Source: Gammaproteobacteria bacterium (GTDB lineage Bacteria; Pseudomonadota; Gammaproteobacteria; Pseudomonadales; Azotimanducaceae). From it: a DNA stretch of 64,000 nt. Both the position numbers and the translations under genes were made by a program. Below are positions 1 to 8,062 of the stretch, piece after piece. The stretch lies in assembly GCA_009843635.1 (NCBI GenBank), contig VYDB01000112.1, positions 34,018-98,017 of the forward strand, given 5' to 3'. Within the stretch, counting starts at the first letter, position 1. Every line of letters starts with the position of its first letter. The notes under the pieces were generated by a model. That model searched no databases and was not told the origin of the DNA. It saw only the letters and a list, made by a program, of their open reading frames with translations.

Positions 1-222
1 TAGGCGCCTCTTCCAGGTGCGCCGGTCGCCGGCCAGGCAGGCGCGGCAGCCCGCTAGCAGCAGCAGGCCGCAAAGCAATCCGATCTGCCGCGGCCCGTCG
101 TACCGCAGCCCTTCCAAGACGGCAGCGATCGCCAGAACCACGGCGGCCGCAGGCAGCCAGCGCCTAAGCGTGCGAACCTCGGCGGGCACCACCCAATCGA
201 TCAGCTCGGCCCTCCCGCTCAT
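1..222 (-). CDS. Partial membrane protein, probably the next gene of the ABC importer operon
   Basis: An open frame starts at an ATG at 222 on the minus strand and runs off the left edge after 74 codons. Its ATG overlaps the TGA of the upstream permease gene (ATGA), which suggests translational coupling. The visible part begins MSGRAELIDWVVPAEV and has two hydrophobic stretches, at about residues 23-35 and 48-60. By context it could be the start of the second (MalG-type) permease, but no family signature is visible in this stub, so the identity is an inference from position only. Confidence 0.45.
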   Translation of the reverse strand, partial: MSGRAELIDWVVPAEVRTLRRWLPAAAVVLAIAAVLEGLRYDGPRQIGLLCGLLLLAGCRACLAGDRRTWKRRL

Positions 223-1703
223 CGCGCGACCTCCATGACCCCGGAGCGTTTCACGTAGAGATAGGAGAAGGCGAGCAGCAGCAGGAAGACTGCCACCGAC
301 CAAGCGGCGGCGACGCCGTAGCGCCCGTAGTCGAAGGCGACGCTGAACACGTAGGTGACCAAGGTATCCGTCGCGCCCGGCTCGCCGAAGCCCACGTAGG
401 GATTGCCCCGCGTCATCAGGTAGATGGTGTTGAAGGTGTTGAAGGTCCAGATAAAGCCGAGCAGCGAGACCGGTACCAGGGTGCCTTTGAGATTGGGCAG
501 CGTCAGGTACGCGAACTGGTTCCAGCCGGAGATGCCGTCGAGTTCGGCCGCTTCAAACATCTCGGTGGAGATGGCCTGCAGCGCGCCGCTCAGCACCATC
601 ATCATGAACGGAATCCCCAGCCAGATGTTCACTAGGATGACGGATATGCGGGCGGCCAACGGCGTTGCGGTGAAGTCGGTCGCCGTGCCCAGGATGGCGT
701 TGATTAACCCGTCGGGCTGCAGCATGCCGTTCCAGGCCAGCACGGATATGTAGCCGGGTATGGCCCAGGGCAGGAGCAGGATGGTGCGGTACAGGGTCCG
801 CCCCCGGATGCCGGGCTGGGTCAGGGTGTAGGCGAGCAGCAGCCCTAGGGCGACGTGGGCGGTGACGTTGACCAGGGTCCAGACGAGGGTGAACAGGGTC
901 ACGCGAACGATGCCGGGGCTTAGGAGGACCGTGGCGAAGTTCCCAAGCCCGATCCAGTTCTCCTCTCCGAGTTGGCTCTGGTCGGCATCCGTGAAGGCCA
1001 GCCAAACCCCGTAGGCCACCGGGTAGAAGGTGAGAGCGGTCAAGCCAATCAGGGCTGGTGCCAGATAGAGGTAGGCTCGGCTGGTCTGCGCACGGCCGCT
1101 TAGAATGTCCCGTCGGCGCAGGTACAACAGGAGCACGATGGCCGACAGGACGATGGACGCCAAGGTCAACGTGATGGGCAGGGTGTCCGGCGGCGGTGGC
1201 CGCTGGTCCGGAACGTCGGTGCGCGCCCTAATGGGCAGCAGGGGCGACAGCCCCCGGCCATCGGCATCGACCGGCAGCACCGCGATCCACTGATCCACGC
1301 CGGGCATCACGCCGGAGAGCGAACAGGACCACTCCAGGATGTCCGGAGCGAGAACTGGGATGTCGTCCTTGGTGCGGTGCACCGGCTGTCCCGCCGTCCA
1401 ACAATCCTGAGTGTCGAAGGCTGGCGCCGTGCGGTTTAGGCCTTCGGTGTCCCCGATCACCAAGGTCGAATGGAGTTCCGCATCGGCAACGCGGTCGAAC
1501 GGCTGGCTGGCGAACCAGATTTGGTAGCTGCGGGTGTCCGGTCCCGAACGATGCTGGACCTCCACATGAATGCGCCGGTACTCGTTTTGCGCGGGATCGG
1601 TGGTCAGGCGAAGCGCTTCATCCGTGAGGGCGGCCGCCTGCGTGACGGGCGCCAGCAAGGCGGCGCCGGCAAGCATCGAGAGTCGAACTCCCACGGCTAC
1701 CAA
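219..1703 (-). CDS. MalF-type sugar ABC transporter permease with an extra N-terminal extracytoplasmic domain
   Basis: This 494-residue protein is an inner-membrane permease of a carbohydrate (CUT1/MalF-type) importer. The C-terminal two thirds (about 205-494) has the six-helix permease core with the EAA-loop signature that contacts the ATPase (EAAELDGISGWNQF). It is unusual at the N-terminus: a signal-like hydrophobic segment (residues 7-25) is followed by about 145 polar residues containing C101 and C127, then an anchor helix at about 174-194 before the core. Normal MalF proteins carry their large periplasmic domain in the P2 loop instead. It overlaps the binding-protein gene upstream by 7 bp and the next gene by ATGA, so the three form one operon. 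The substrate is unknown; the nearby GH43 enzyme suggests a plant- or algal-type oligosaccharide. Confidence 0.85.
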   Translation of the reverse strand: MVAVGVRLSMLAGAALLAPVTQAAALTDEALRLTTDPAQNEYRRIHVEVQHRSGPDTRSYQIWFASQPFDRVADAELHSTLVIGDTEGLNRTAPAFDTQDCWTAGQPVHRTKDDIPVLAPDILEWSCSLSGVMPGVDQWIAVLPVDADGRGLSPLLPIRARTDVPDQRPPPPDTLPITLTLASIVLSAIVLLLYLRRRDILSGRAQTSRAYLYLAPALIGLTALTFYPVAYGVWLAFTDADQSQLGEENWIGLGNFATVLLSPGIVRVTLFTLVWTLVNVTAHVALGLLLAYTLTQPGIRGRTLYRTILLLPWAIPGYISVLAWNGMLQPDGLINAILGTATDFTATPLAARISVILVNIWLGIPFMMMVLSGALQAISTEMFEAAELDGISGWNQFAYLTLPNLKGTLVPVSLLGFIWTFNTFNTIYLMTRGNPYVGFGEPGATDTLVTYVFSVAFDYGRYGVAAAWSVAVFLLLLAFSYLYVKRSGVMEVAR

Positions 1704-2941
1704 GCCAGCATCTTGGCCAACTCCCGATCCGCCGCCCTAAGGGCGGCGCGGGCGGTCAGCGTTCCGTCATGGGTGAGGGCCAGCGCGGTATCGAGCTGTT
1801 CGAAGAGCATGGCGCTGGCCCGAGTGGCCGGTACGGACATCGCGAAGCCAGCTTGTTCGATGAAGCCGCCTAGCACGGGATGGCCGGTGAGGGTCGGGTC
1901 GTCGATCAGTTCCACGAGGGTGGGTAGGCTGTAGGTGCCCAGCGCAAAGTCCGCCTGCACCGCCCGGGAAGTCAACCACAGCGCCAGCTTCGCGGCGGCG
2001 GCCTTCACCGGGCTCTGCTTGGCGACGCTCCAGCCGAAATAGTCGATCATCGGCGCCATTCGCTTTCCCGTTGCGCCATCGTACGGCAGCAGCGATTGGC
2101 CCAAGGGAATCCCCGACTCGGCGTAACGGTCCCAGTTCCAGGCGCCATCGATCACCATGGCGGCGCGGCCCGTCTGAAACCGGGTGGACATCGCCTCGAT
2201 GCTGTTGGTCGCCCCGGTCACGCCGTGGGTGCGTTCGAGGTCCAGAACCCACTGCATCGCCTCCGCGGTGCCCGCCGAGTCCAAGGCGGGATGGCCGTCA
2301 GCGTCGAAGAGCGTCCCCCCGGCAGCAGCAATGAACGGAATGAACCAGTAGGACCACTTGACCGGCAGGGCGATGCCGGCCACGTCATCGGTGGTCAGGG
2401 CAGTCGCGGCTCGTAGGAAGTCTTCGGTTTGCCACTCGGCATTCGGGTAAAGGTAGCCGGCGGCATCGAATACGTCCCTGTTGTAGAGCAGCGTCATGCA
2501 ACTCTGGCTGGCGGGCAGCGCATAGAGCGATGCGCCGTAGCTCATGCCGGCGAGCGCCGGGCGCAGGTAGCGGGCCTTCTGCATCGGCGTGAGATGCGGC
2601 CGGAGATCTTCCAGCAGCGGAAATCCCTCCACGGAAACATGGCCGACCTTGCCCAGCTCCGTGGCGGACAGGCGAATCAGGTCCGGCGCCTCGCCGGCCT
2701 GGGCGGCGTTAATGAACTGCTGGATGTTCTGCAGGAAGGGTATTCTCACCACGTCCACCCGGATATCCGGGTTGTCCGCCATGAAACGGTCCACGGCCTC
2801 GACGAACAGCCGCTCCTCCAACGAATCCACGCCAAAGGTGTGCCAAGCCTCCACCGTCACGAGCGATGGACGCTCATCGGCGGGGAGAGGCGAGAACGCC
2901 AGCAACAGCAGGGCGCCAAAGAGGATGGCCTTGTGCGACAT
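1697..2941 (-). CDS. Sugar ABC transporter substrate-binding protein (family 1)
   Basis: The 414-residue product is the periplasmic binding component that delivers sugar to the permease encoded directly downstream (7-bp overlap). I start it at the ATG at 2941 because MSHKAILFGALLLLAFSPLP is a good signal peptide; the frame is open further upstream to 3157, but that extension is low in hydrophobicity and unlike the family. Typical MalE-like features follow: a first strand around VEAWHTFG, the segment PDLIRLSATELGKVG, and a C-terminal region with LWLTSRAVQADFA. A start at 2968 is also possible. The ligand cannot be read from the sequence. Confidence 0.85.
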   Translation of the reverse strand: MSHKAILFGALLLLAFSPLPADERPSLVTVEAWHTFGVDSLEERLFVEAVDRFMADNPDIRVDVVRIPFLQNIQQFINAAQAGEAPDLIRLSATELGKVGHVSVEGFPLLEDLRPHLTPMQKARYLRPALAGMSYGASLYALPASQSCMTLLYNRDVFDAAGYLYPNAEWQTEDFLRAATALTTDDVAGIALPVKWSYWFIPFIAAAGGTLFDADGHPALDSAGTAEAMQWVLDLERTHGVTGATNSIEAMSTRFQTGRAAMVIDGAWNWDRYAESGIPLGQSLLPYDGATGKRMAPMIDYFGWSVAKQSPVKAAAAKLALWLTSRAVQADFALGTYSLPTLVELIDDPTLTGHPVLGGFIEQAGFAMSVPATRASAMLFEQLDTALALTHDGTLTARAALRAADRELAKMLAW

Positions 2942-3124
2942 CGGGGCGGCGAAGCAGTTTCCGGCCATATATACCCGCGAGTTCGCCAGCCATGCAAACA
3001 GCCACGGATGAATACGATTGCATTGCCGCGCCAAACGCTTGCGCACGACTTGACCTAGGTGCTTGGACTCCGGCAGTTTACGTCCACCTTGGGGCTTGGC
3101 CGGGCCAGAAAGGAGGAGATCCGC

Positions 3125-3946
3125 ATGTCGGTGGTTTCGGACGCCGATCGCAGGCAATACGCCGAAAGGGGTTTCATGGTCCTCAAGGCCGTCATTCCTT
3201 CGGAGACGCTGACCATGCTGAGGGAGGAGTGCGCCTACTTTCTTGGCTACATGGATTCCCGCATGGACACTGGCCTAGTCGGCAAGGGCGCGCTGTCCTG
3301 GCGGGGCCGGCGCTACTTCATCAACAACATGTACCGCTACAGCACTAGGCTGTGGCGCTTCCTCTATGGGGAGCTGATGGCGGACGTGTGCCGCAACACC
3401 TTGGGGCCCGATGCCTGCCTGTTCAACGAACAGTGGGTGGTCAAGGGCGCTGAACAGGGCATGCAGTTCGCCTGGCACCAGGACTCCGGCTACGTCAAGG
3501 CCTTTGATCCCGATACCGTTCACCCGCCCTACCTGACCTGCTGGTGCACGCTCGATGCGGTAAGCACGGAGAACGGCACCGTCTCCGTCCTCGATCACGA
3601 ATCGGGAGGCACCCTCAACAAGATCATCACGCACAGTCAGGATCCCGAGACCAACGACCTGATCGGGTACGCTGGCGACCATCCCGGCACGGTCATAGAG
3701 GCGCCGGCAGGCAGCATCATTGCCTTCACCAGCTACAACCTGCACCGCAGCGGCGCGAATACCTCCGGAGCTACGCGGCGGGTCTATCTGCCGCAATACG
3801 CCTCGGCACCGATCATCAACACCCGCACCGGGGAACAGTTCAATCTGGCCGTGCCCTTCCTCAGGAACGGCGAAATCGTATACGACCGCAGCCAAGACAA
3901 CGCGGCCAATTGGGGCGGTTCGGATGGGCCGAATTCTGTTGGGTAA
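3125..3946 (+). CDS. Phytanoyl-CoA dioxygenase (PhyH) family protein
   Basis: A 273-residue non-heme iron(II)/2-oxoglutarate dioxygenase of the PhyH family. The iron-binding HxD motif is in AWHQDSGYV and the distal His and the 2-oxoglutarate-binding Arg are probably in NLHRSGANTS and the following ATRRVYLPQYA. The start at 3125 is chosen because a strong Shine-Dalgarno (GAAAGGAGGAG) lies just upstream; the frame extends to 3059 without support. It is divergent from the ABC importer and convergent with the LacI gene. PhyH proteins hydroxylate many small molecules, so the substrate is unknown; the setting suggests catabolism of an imported compound. Confidence 0.85.
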   Translation: MSVVSDADRRQYAERGFMVLKAVIPSETLTMLREECAYFLGYMDSRMDTGLVGKGALSWRGRRYFINNMYRYSTRLWRFLYGELMADVCRNTLGPDACLFNEQWVVKGAEQGMQFAWHQDSGYVKAFDPDTVHPPYLTCWCTLDAVSTENGTVSVLDHESGGTLNKIITHSQDPETNDLIGYAGDHPGTVIEAPAGSIIAFTSYNLHRSGANTSGATRRVYLPQYASAPIINTRTGEQFNLAVPFLRNGEIVYDRSQDNAANWGGSDGPNSVG

Positions 3947-3961
3947 GGCGCGGCGAAGCCG

Positions 3962-4990
3962 TCAGGCCCCCGCCCCGCAAGACCGCCTGATCATCAGATT
4001 GACTGGCAGTTCGTCGGGCTCGACGTCCTCGCCGGCGATCAGATCGATCAGTTGCTCCACCAAGCGCCGGCCGGCCAGTTCGGTGTCTTGGCGCACGGTG
4101 GTGAGCGCGGGGCGCATGTACTGGGCGATGGGCAGGTCGTCGTAGCCAACCACTGCTATGTTCTCGGGGACTGCCAGCCCATGGTCGTTCAAGGCCGCAA
4201 TGGCGCCTACCGCAATGAGGTCGCTGGCGCAGACGATGGCATCGACGGGCCTGCCGGTTGAGAGCAGCGATTCCACGGCTTCATAGCCTTCGGCCTCGGA
4301 GGAATTGGCGGGAATGTGAAGATCGGCGTCGGTGTGGATGCGGCGGTCAGCCAGCGCCTCCAAGTAGCCTTCGTATCGATGCCTGAATTCGGGGTTGGCG
4401 GTGGACGTGCGGCCGATGAAGGCGAAACTGCTGTGGCCGAGGTCGATGAGATGGGCGGTGAGCGCCTTGGCGCTTTCCTGATTCTGGCAGGTCACGTAGC
4501 TGGAGACGCCCGGCACTTGGTGCTCCAGGCCCCAGATCACGAACCTTGTGCCGCTTTCAACCAGTTCGATCAGTTGGGCGTCGTAGCTGGCCCGGTCGCG
4601 GATGCCGAGCAGGATCAGCCCGTCGGCGCGGTGGGCGTCCTGGAAGTCCTCCACCCAGTTCTCGCTGAGTTGCTGGAAGGTCACCAGGAGGTCGTATCCG
4701 CGGCTTGCCGCCGTGTGGGCGGCGCTGCTCAGAATGGAGAGAAAGAACGGGTTGATGTGGGTTTCCACCTCATCCTCGCAGAACAGCAGCGCCAAGGTGT
4801 TGGTGGTCTGCGCCCGCAGGCGGCTGGCGTTGCGATCAACCGTGTAGTGCATTTCCTTGGCGATGCGCTGGATGTGTCGACGCGTTTCGGCGCTTACCTC
4901 GGGGCTGTTGCGCAGCGCGCGGGAAACCGTTGACTGGGAGACCCCGGCGATTGCCGCAATGTCGAGAGAGGTGGTTTTGGCGGTTTTCAT
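3962..4990 (-). CDS. LacI-family transcriptional repressor
   Basis: A 342-residue regulator with an N-terminal LacI helix-turn-helix (TSLDIAAIAGVSQSTVSRAL, residues 7-27) and hinge, followed by a periplasmic-binding-protein-like effector domain (about 60-338; LRAQTTNTLALLF at its start, DAIVCASDLIAVGAIAALND near the middle, VVGYDDLPIAQYMRPALTTV near the end). It is divergent from the TonB-dependent receptor gene and the intergenic region carries a twin operator-like inverted repeat at 5113-5145, so it most likely controls the receptor and itself. The inducer is probably a sugar, given the neighbouring GH43 and sugar importer. Confidence 0.9.
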   Translation of the reverse strand: MKTAKTTSLDIAAIAGVSQSTVSRALRNSPEVSAETRRHIQRIAKEMHYTVDRNASRLRAQTTNTLALLFCEDEVETHINPFFLSILSSAAHTAASRGYDLLVTFQQLSENWVEDFQDAHRADGLILLGIRDRASYDAQLIELVESGTRFVIWGLEHQVPGVSSYVTCQNQESAKALTAHLIDLGHSSFAFIGRTSTANPEFRHRYEGYLEALADRRIHTDADLHIPANSSEAEGYEAVESLLSTGRPVDAIVCASDLIAVGAIAALNDHGLAVPENIAVVGYDDLPIAQYMRPALTTVRQDTELAGRRLVEQLIDLIAGEDVEPDELPVNLMIRRSCGAGA

Positions 4991-5112
4991 TCAGCCAACG
5001 ATCGACGGCCCGGGAGAGTTGATTCCGATAGTCTGGCCAATATACAGAAAGGGCAAGGCTTGGTGAATTTCGGCGGTGGTTCAGATGGAGCTGCGTTAGC
5101 CGTAGGCCCAAC

Positions 5113-5145
5113 CGCATTCGTATGCGAGTGATGCATACGAATGCG
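5113..5145. promoter_or_regulatory. Twin LacI-type operator (perfect 13-bp inverted repeat)
   Basis: CGCATTCGTATGC (5113-5125) and GCATACGAATGCG (5133-5145) are perfect reverse complements separated by 7 bp. Each arm is itself a near-palindrome of the form GCATnCGnATGC with a central CpG, the usual layout of LacI-family operators, so this looks like two operators with centres 19 bp apart. The site lies between the LacI gene (start 4990) and the receptor gene (start 5218). Confidence 0.7.
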
Positions 5146-5217
5146 TCAGCTTGCCTAATGGCAGGCTCCTACTTAGCATTCTCAAGTGGGAAAAAGCGCA
5201 TATTCAAGGGGATTAAG

Positions 5218-8016
5218 ATGTTGCACAACAGACACTCGATGATGTGGGGCGCCGCAGCCGCGCTCACGGCAGCTTCGGGCTTGGCGTGGATGGCAGGGCC
5301 GGCGTCGGCTGCGGAAGCGGACGAGGAGGAGATCATTGAGGAGATCGTGGTCACCGCCAAGTACCAGCGCAGCCTCGCCGACGGCATCTCCCAGAAACGG
5401 GATGCGGACAGTCAGATCGAGGCGGTCGGCCTTGAGGACATCGGCGTGCTGCCGGCCAAGTCCATCGCGGAGGTGATCGCTTCCATGCCCGGAGTGGCCG
5501 GTGCGCGGGACGAAGAGGGCATCATCAGCCAACTGTCGGTTCGCGGAACCACCGATCTGACCCTAGGCACCCTCAACGGCCGCGAACAGGTCACCGTCGC
5601 GACTACCCGCAACGTCGAATACGCCCTCTATCCCCCCAACGTCATGACCGCCGTGCAGGTGTACAAGTCCGCCAAGGCGGAACTCAACGAAGGCGGGCTG
5701 TCGGGCGTGATCAACATGAACACCATCCGGCCGCTCAGCTTTGACGACCGGGAAATCGTGCTCAACGGCGAAATGACCTTCCCAGGCATCTCGAACGACG
5801 TCATCAAGGCCAACGACCAGGGCGGACAGGCCAGCATCCTTTATGTCGATCAGATCAACGACAATTTCGGCGTGGTGCTGTCATACGCCTATGCCGACGA
5901 AGTGCTTGGCCGCGACGGCGACGTCAATCCCTATGACTGGCAGATGTTCGCGGCGGGGTTCGGGCCGGCGCCCGACGTGGACGGCGACGGCGTCAGCGGC
6001 GACGAGGTGGTTCCGGCGGGCTTCAACATCGCCAACGGCGGCGGCTCCCACACGCGCAACAGCGCCTTCGTCGCCCTGCAATGGATGAACGACTCGGTGG
6101 AAGTCAACTTCGACCTGCTCGATTCCCGGCGGGAACTCGACACCCGTGACCACGGCGTGAATTTCCAAGGCCTCCGGGGCGCCGCCTGGAGCCTGACCAA
6201 TCCGGTCTTCAATCCCCGCGGTGCGGTGGACGAGGTGGCCGCCGGCACGTTGACGATTCCGGGCACCAACAACCCGGGCTTCGGCAGCGATGGCAGCTCC
6301 AGCTACAACCAGGAAGCCGGCGTCGAGCACGACGTGCTGAGCACGGGGTTGAACGTCGTCTTCCTGACCGATTACTGGCGGGTTGCTGGGGACATCAGTT
6401 ATTCGGAAGCGGAAAGCGAGGCCAGCTTCCTCAACGCCACCACCCATCTGGCGCCCACCGGCGGGTTCGGCGGCCCCACCCTCAACATCACCTTCGACGC
6501 CCTTGGCGACCATCCCAGCCTGTCCGTGGCGGAGGACTTGCTAGATCCGGCCATCTGGGTGCCGCGGCAAGTGGATGATCGCCTGCAGACCTCGGAGGAT
6601 CAGCTCACCGCCGTCCGGCTCGACGTGGAGCGCAGCTTCGATGCGGGCGCTGATGAGTTTGGCCTCACCAGCATCGAATTTGGCGCCCGCTACACGGACC
6701 GGCAGAAGAAGTTCGATCTTCTGATCAATCGCTTCAACTCGGCGATCCTGCCGGATGTGGATCCGGTGCTGATGACGCCTGCGCCCCTGAACGACAGCTA
6801 CGTGGACTACATCGCCACGCCTAAGAACGGGCCGGCATTCATCGTCTGGAACCCGCGGCGCATCATCAATGACCGGTTTACCCAGAGGCTGCCGGAGGTG
6901 GATACCACCAATCCCCTGCGTGCGCAAAACGAACTGCTGCTCGAATCCGGCGAGGTCGAGGAGCAGACCCTGTCCGGCTACCTGCAACTTAACACCGCAG
7001 GCGTACTGGGCAGCATTCCCTTCAGCGGCAACATCGGCGTGCGCCTCGTGGACACGGAATCGGAGTCCCCCGGTTGGACCACTCCGGACCGCTTCAATGT
7101 CGCAGCCTCCGCCATCAATCCGAAGAACGACTACTTTGAGGCCCTGCCTAGCCTGAACCTAGCGTTCAACCTCACTGACGAGAGCATATTGCGGCTCGGC
7201 GTGGCCAAGGTCATGAACCGAGCGCCCCTCGACGACCTGAAATCCTCGCAACAGCTCTACATCAGCGGCTTCGGCGCGAGTGGCCGGGCGGGCAACCCGA
7301 TGCTGGACCCCACCACTGCTTGGCAAGGGTCCCTGTCCTACGAGTGGTATCCCACCGAGTTCAGCTCGTTGGCCGTGGCGGCCCACTACGCGGATCTGGA
7401 GTCCTTTGTGGGCACGGATTTCAACACCATCACCGTCATCACCGCGGATTCCTATGACGGCTTCGGGAACCTGGTGCCGGGCGGTCCCATCGACCTGCAG
7501 CTCGAGACGGTCGGCAATGGCGACGGCGGCTACATTCGCGGTTTGGAGGTTGCTGCCAACACCAACTTCGGCTTCATCTCCGAGCCCTTGGAAGCGGTGG
7601 GCGTGAGCTTCAACTACGCCTTTACCGAGTCCAATGTCATTCCGGTCGGCTCACCCGCATTCGGCGGTGCCGGCAACGTCGGCTCCGAGGGCGCGGCGCT
7701 GACCGGCTTGTCCGAGGACGTGGCCAATCTCAGCCTCTGGTGGGCCAACTACAACATTGAAGCCCGGATTGGCCTCGACTACCGTAGCGAGTACATCGAA
7801 CCCAACGTGTTCGGCAACTTCATCAAAGTCGATGAGACCACATTGCTCAGCTTCCAAGTGTCCTACGACTTCAGCGAACGGTTCCGGATCGGGGTGTTCG
7901 GGTACAACATAGGCGACGAGCAGCGCCGCAAGTACACTGGCGATGTGCCTGACAGAACGGAGTTCAACCGCTATTACGGCGAGACCTACGGCGTCAAGGT
8001 TTTCTATCGCATGTAG
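5218..8016 (+). CDS. TonB-dependent outer-membrane receptor
   Basis: A 932-residue outer-membrane transporter. The start at 5218 follows an AAGGGG ribosome site and gives a signal peptide (about residues 1-31, ending ASA); a longer frame to 5122 would run through the operator and is unlikely. A TonB-box-like EEIVVTAKY follows, then the plug domain (about 50-190: SIAEVIASMPGVAG, LSVRGTTDLTLGTLNGREQV, SGVINMNTIRPL) and a beta-barrel ending in VKVFYRM. It resembles the long receptors that take up oligosaccharides in aquatic Gammaproteobacteria. It is divergent from a LacI repressor and followed after 46 bp by the FG-GAP/haloperoxidase lipoprotein, so these probably form one regulated unit. Confidence 0.9.
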   Translation: MLHNRHSMMWGAAAALTAASGLAWMAGPASAAEADEEEIIEEIVVTAKYQRSLADGISQKRDADSQIEAVGLEDIGVLPAKSIAEVIASMPGVAGARDEEGIISQLSVRGTTDLTLGTLNGREQVTVATTRNVEYALYPPNVMTAVQVYKSAKAELNEGGLSGVINMNTIRPLSFDDREIVLNGEMTFPGISNDVIKANDQGGQASILYVDQINDNFGVVLSYAYADEVLGRDGDVNPYDWQMFAAGFGPAPDVDGDGVSGDEVVPAGFNIANGGGSHTRNSAFVALQWMNDSVEVNFDLLDSRRELDTRDHGVNFQGLRGAAWSLTNPVFNPRGAVDEVAAGTLTIPGTNNPGFGSDGSSSYNQEAGVEHDVLSTGLNVVFLTDYWRVAGDISYSEAESEASFLNATTHLAPTGGFGGPTLNITFDALGDHPSLSVAEDLLDPAIWVPRQVDDRLQTSEDQLTAVRLDVERSFDAGADEFGLTSIEFGARYTDRQKKFDLLINRFNSAILPDVDPVLMTPAPLNDSYVDYIATPKNGPAFIVWNPRRIINDRFTQRLPEVDTTNPLRAQNELLLESGEVEEQTLSGYLQLNTAGVLGSIPFSGNIGVRLVDTESESPGWTTPDRFNVAASAINPKNDYFEALPSLNLAFNLTDESILRLGVAKVMNRAPLDDLKSSQQLYISGFGASGRAGNPMLDPTTAWQGSLSYEWYPTEFSSLAVAAHYADLESFVGTDFNTITVITADSYDGFGNLVPGGPIDLQLETVGNGDGGYIRGLEVAANTNFGFISEPLEAVGVSFNYAFTESNVIPVGSPAFGGAGNVGSEGAALTGLSEDVANLSLWWANYNIEARIGLDYRSEYIEPNVFGNFIKVDETTLLSFQVSYDFSERFRIGVFGYNIGDEQRRKYTGDVPDRTEFNRYYGETYGVKVFYRM

Positions 8017-8062
8017 TCATCGACTCGCCTTGGTTCCTCGGGAGCCGGGCTGGAGTTCGCCA

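Noticed and set aside
5113..5145. Perfect inverted repeat read as an intrinsic terminator
   Set aside because: No T-tract on either side and it lies in a divergent promoter region; the central-CG palindromes fit an operator better.
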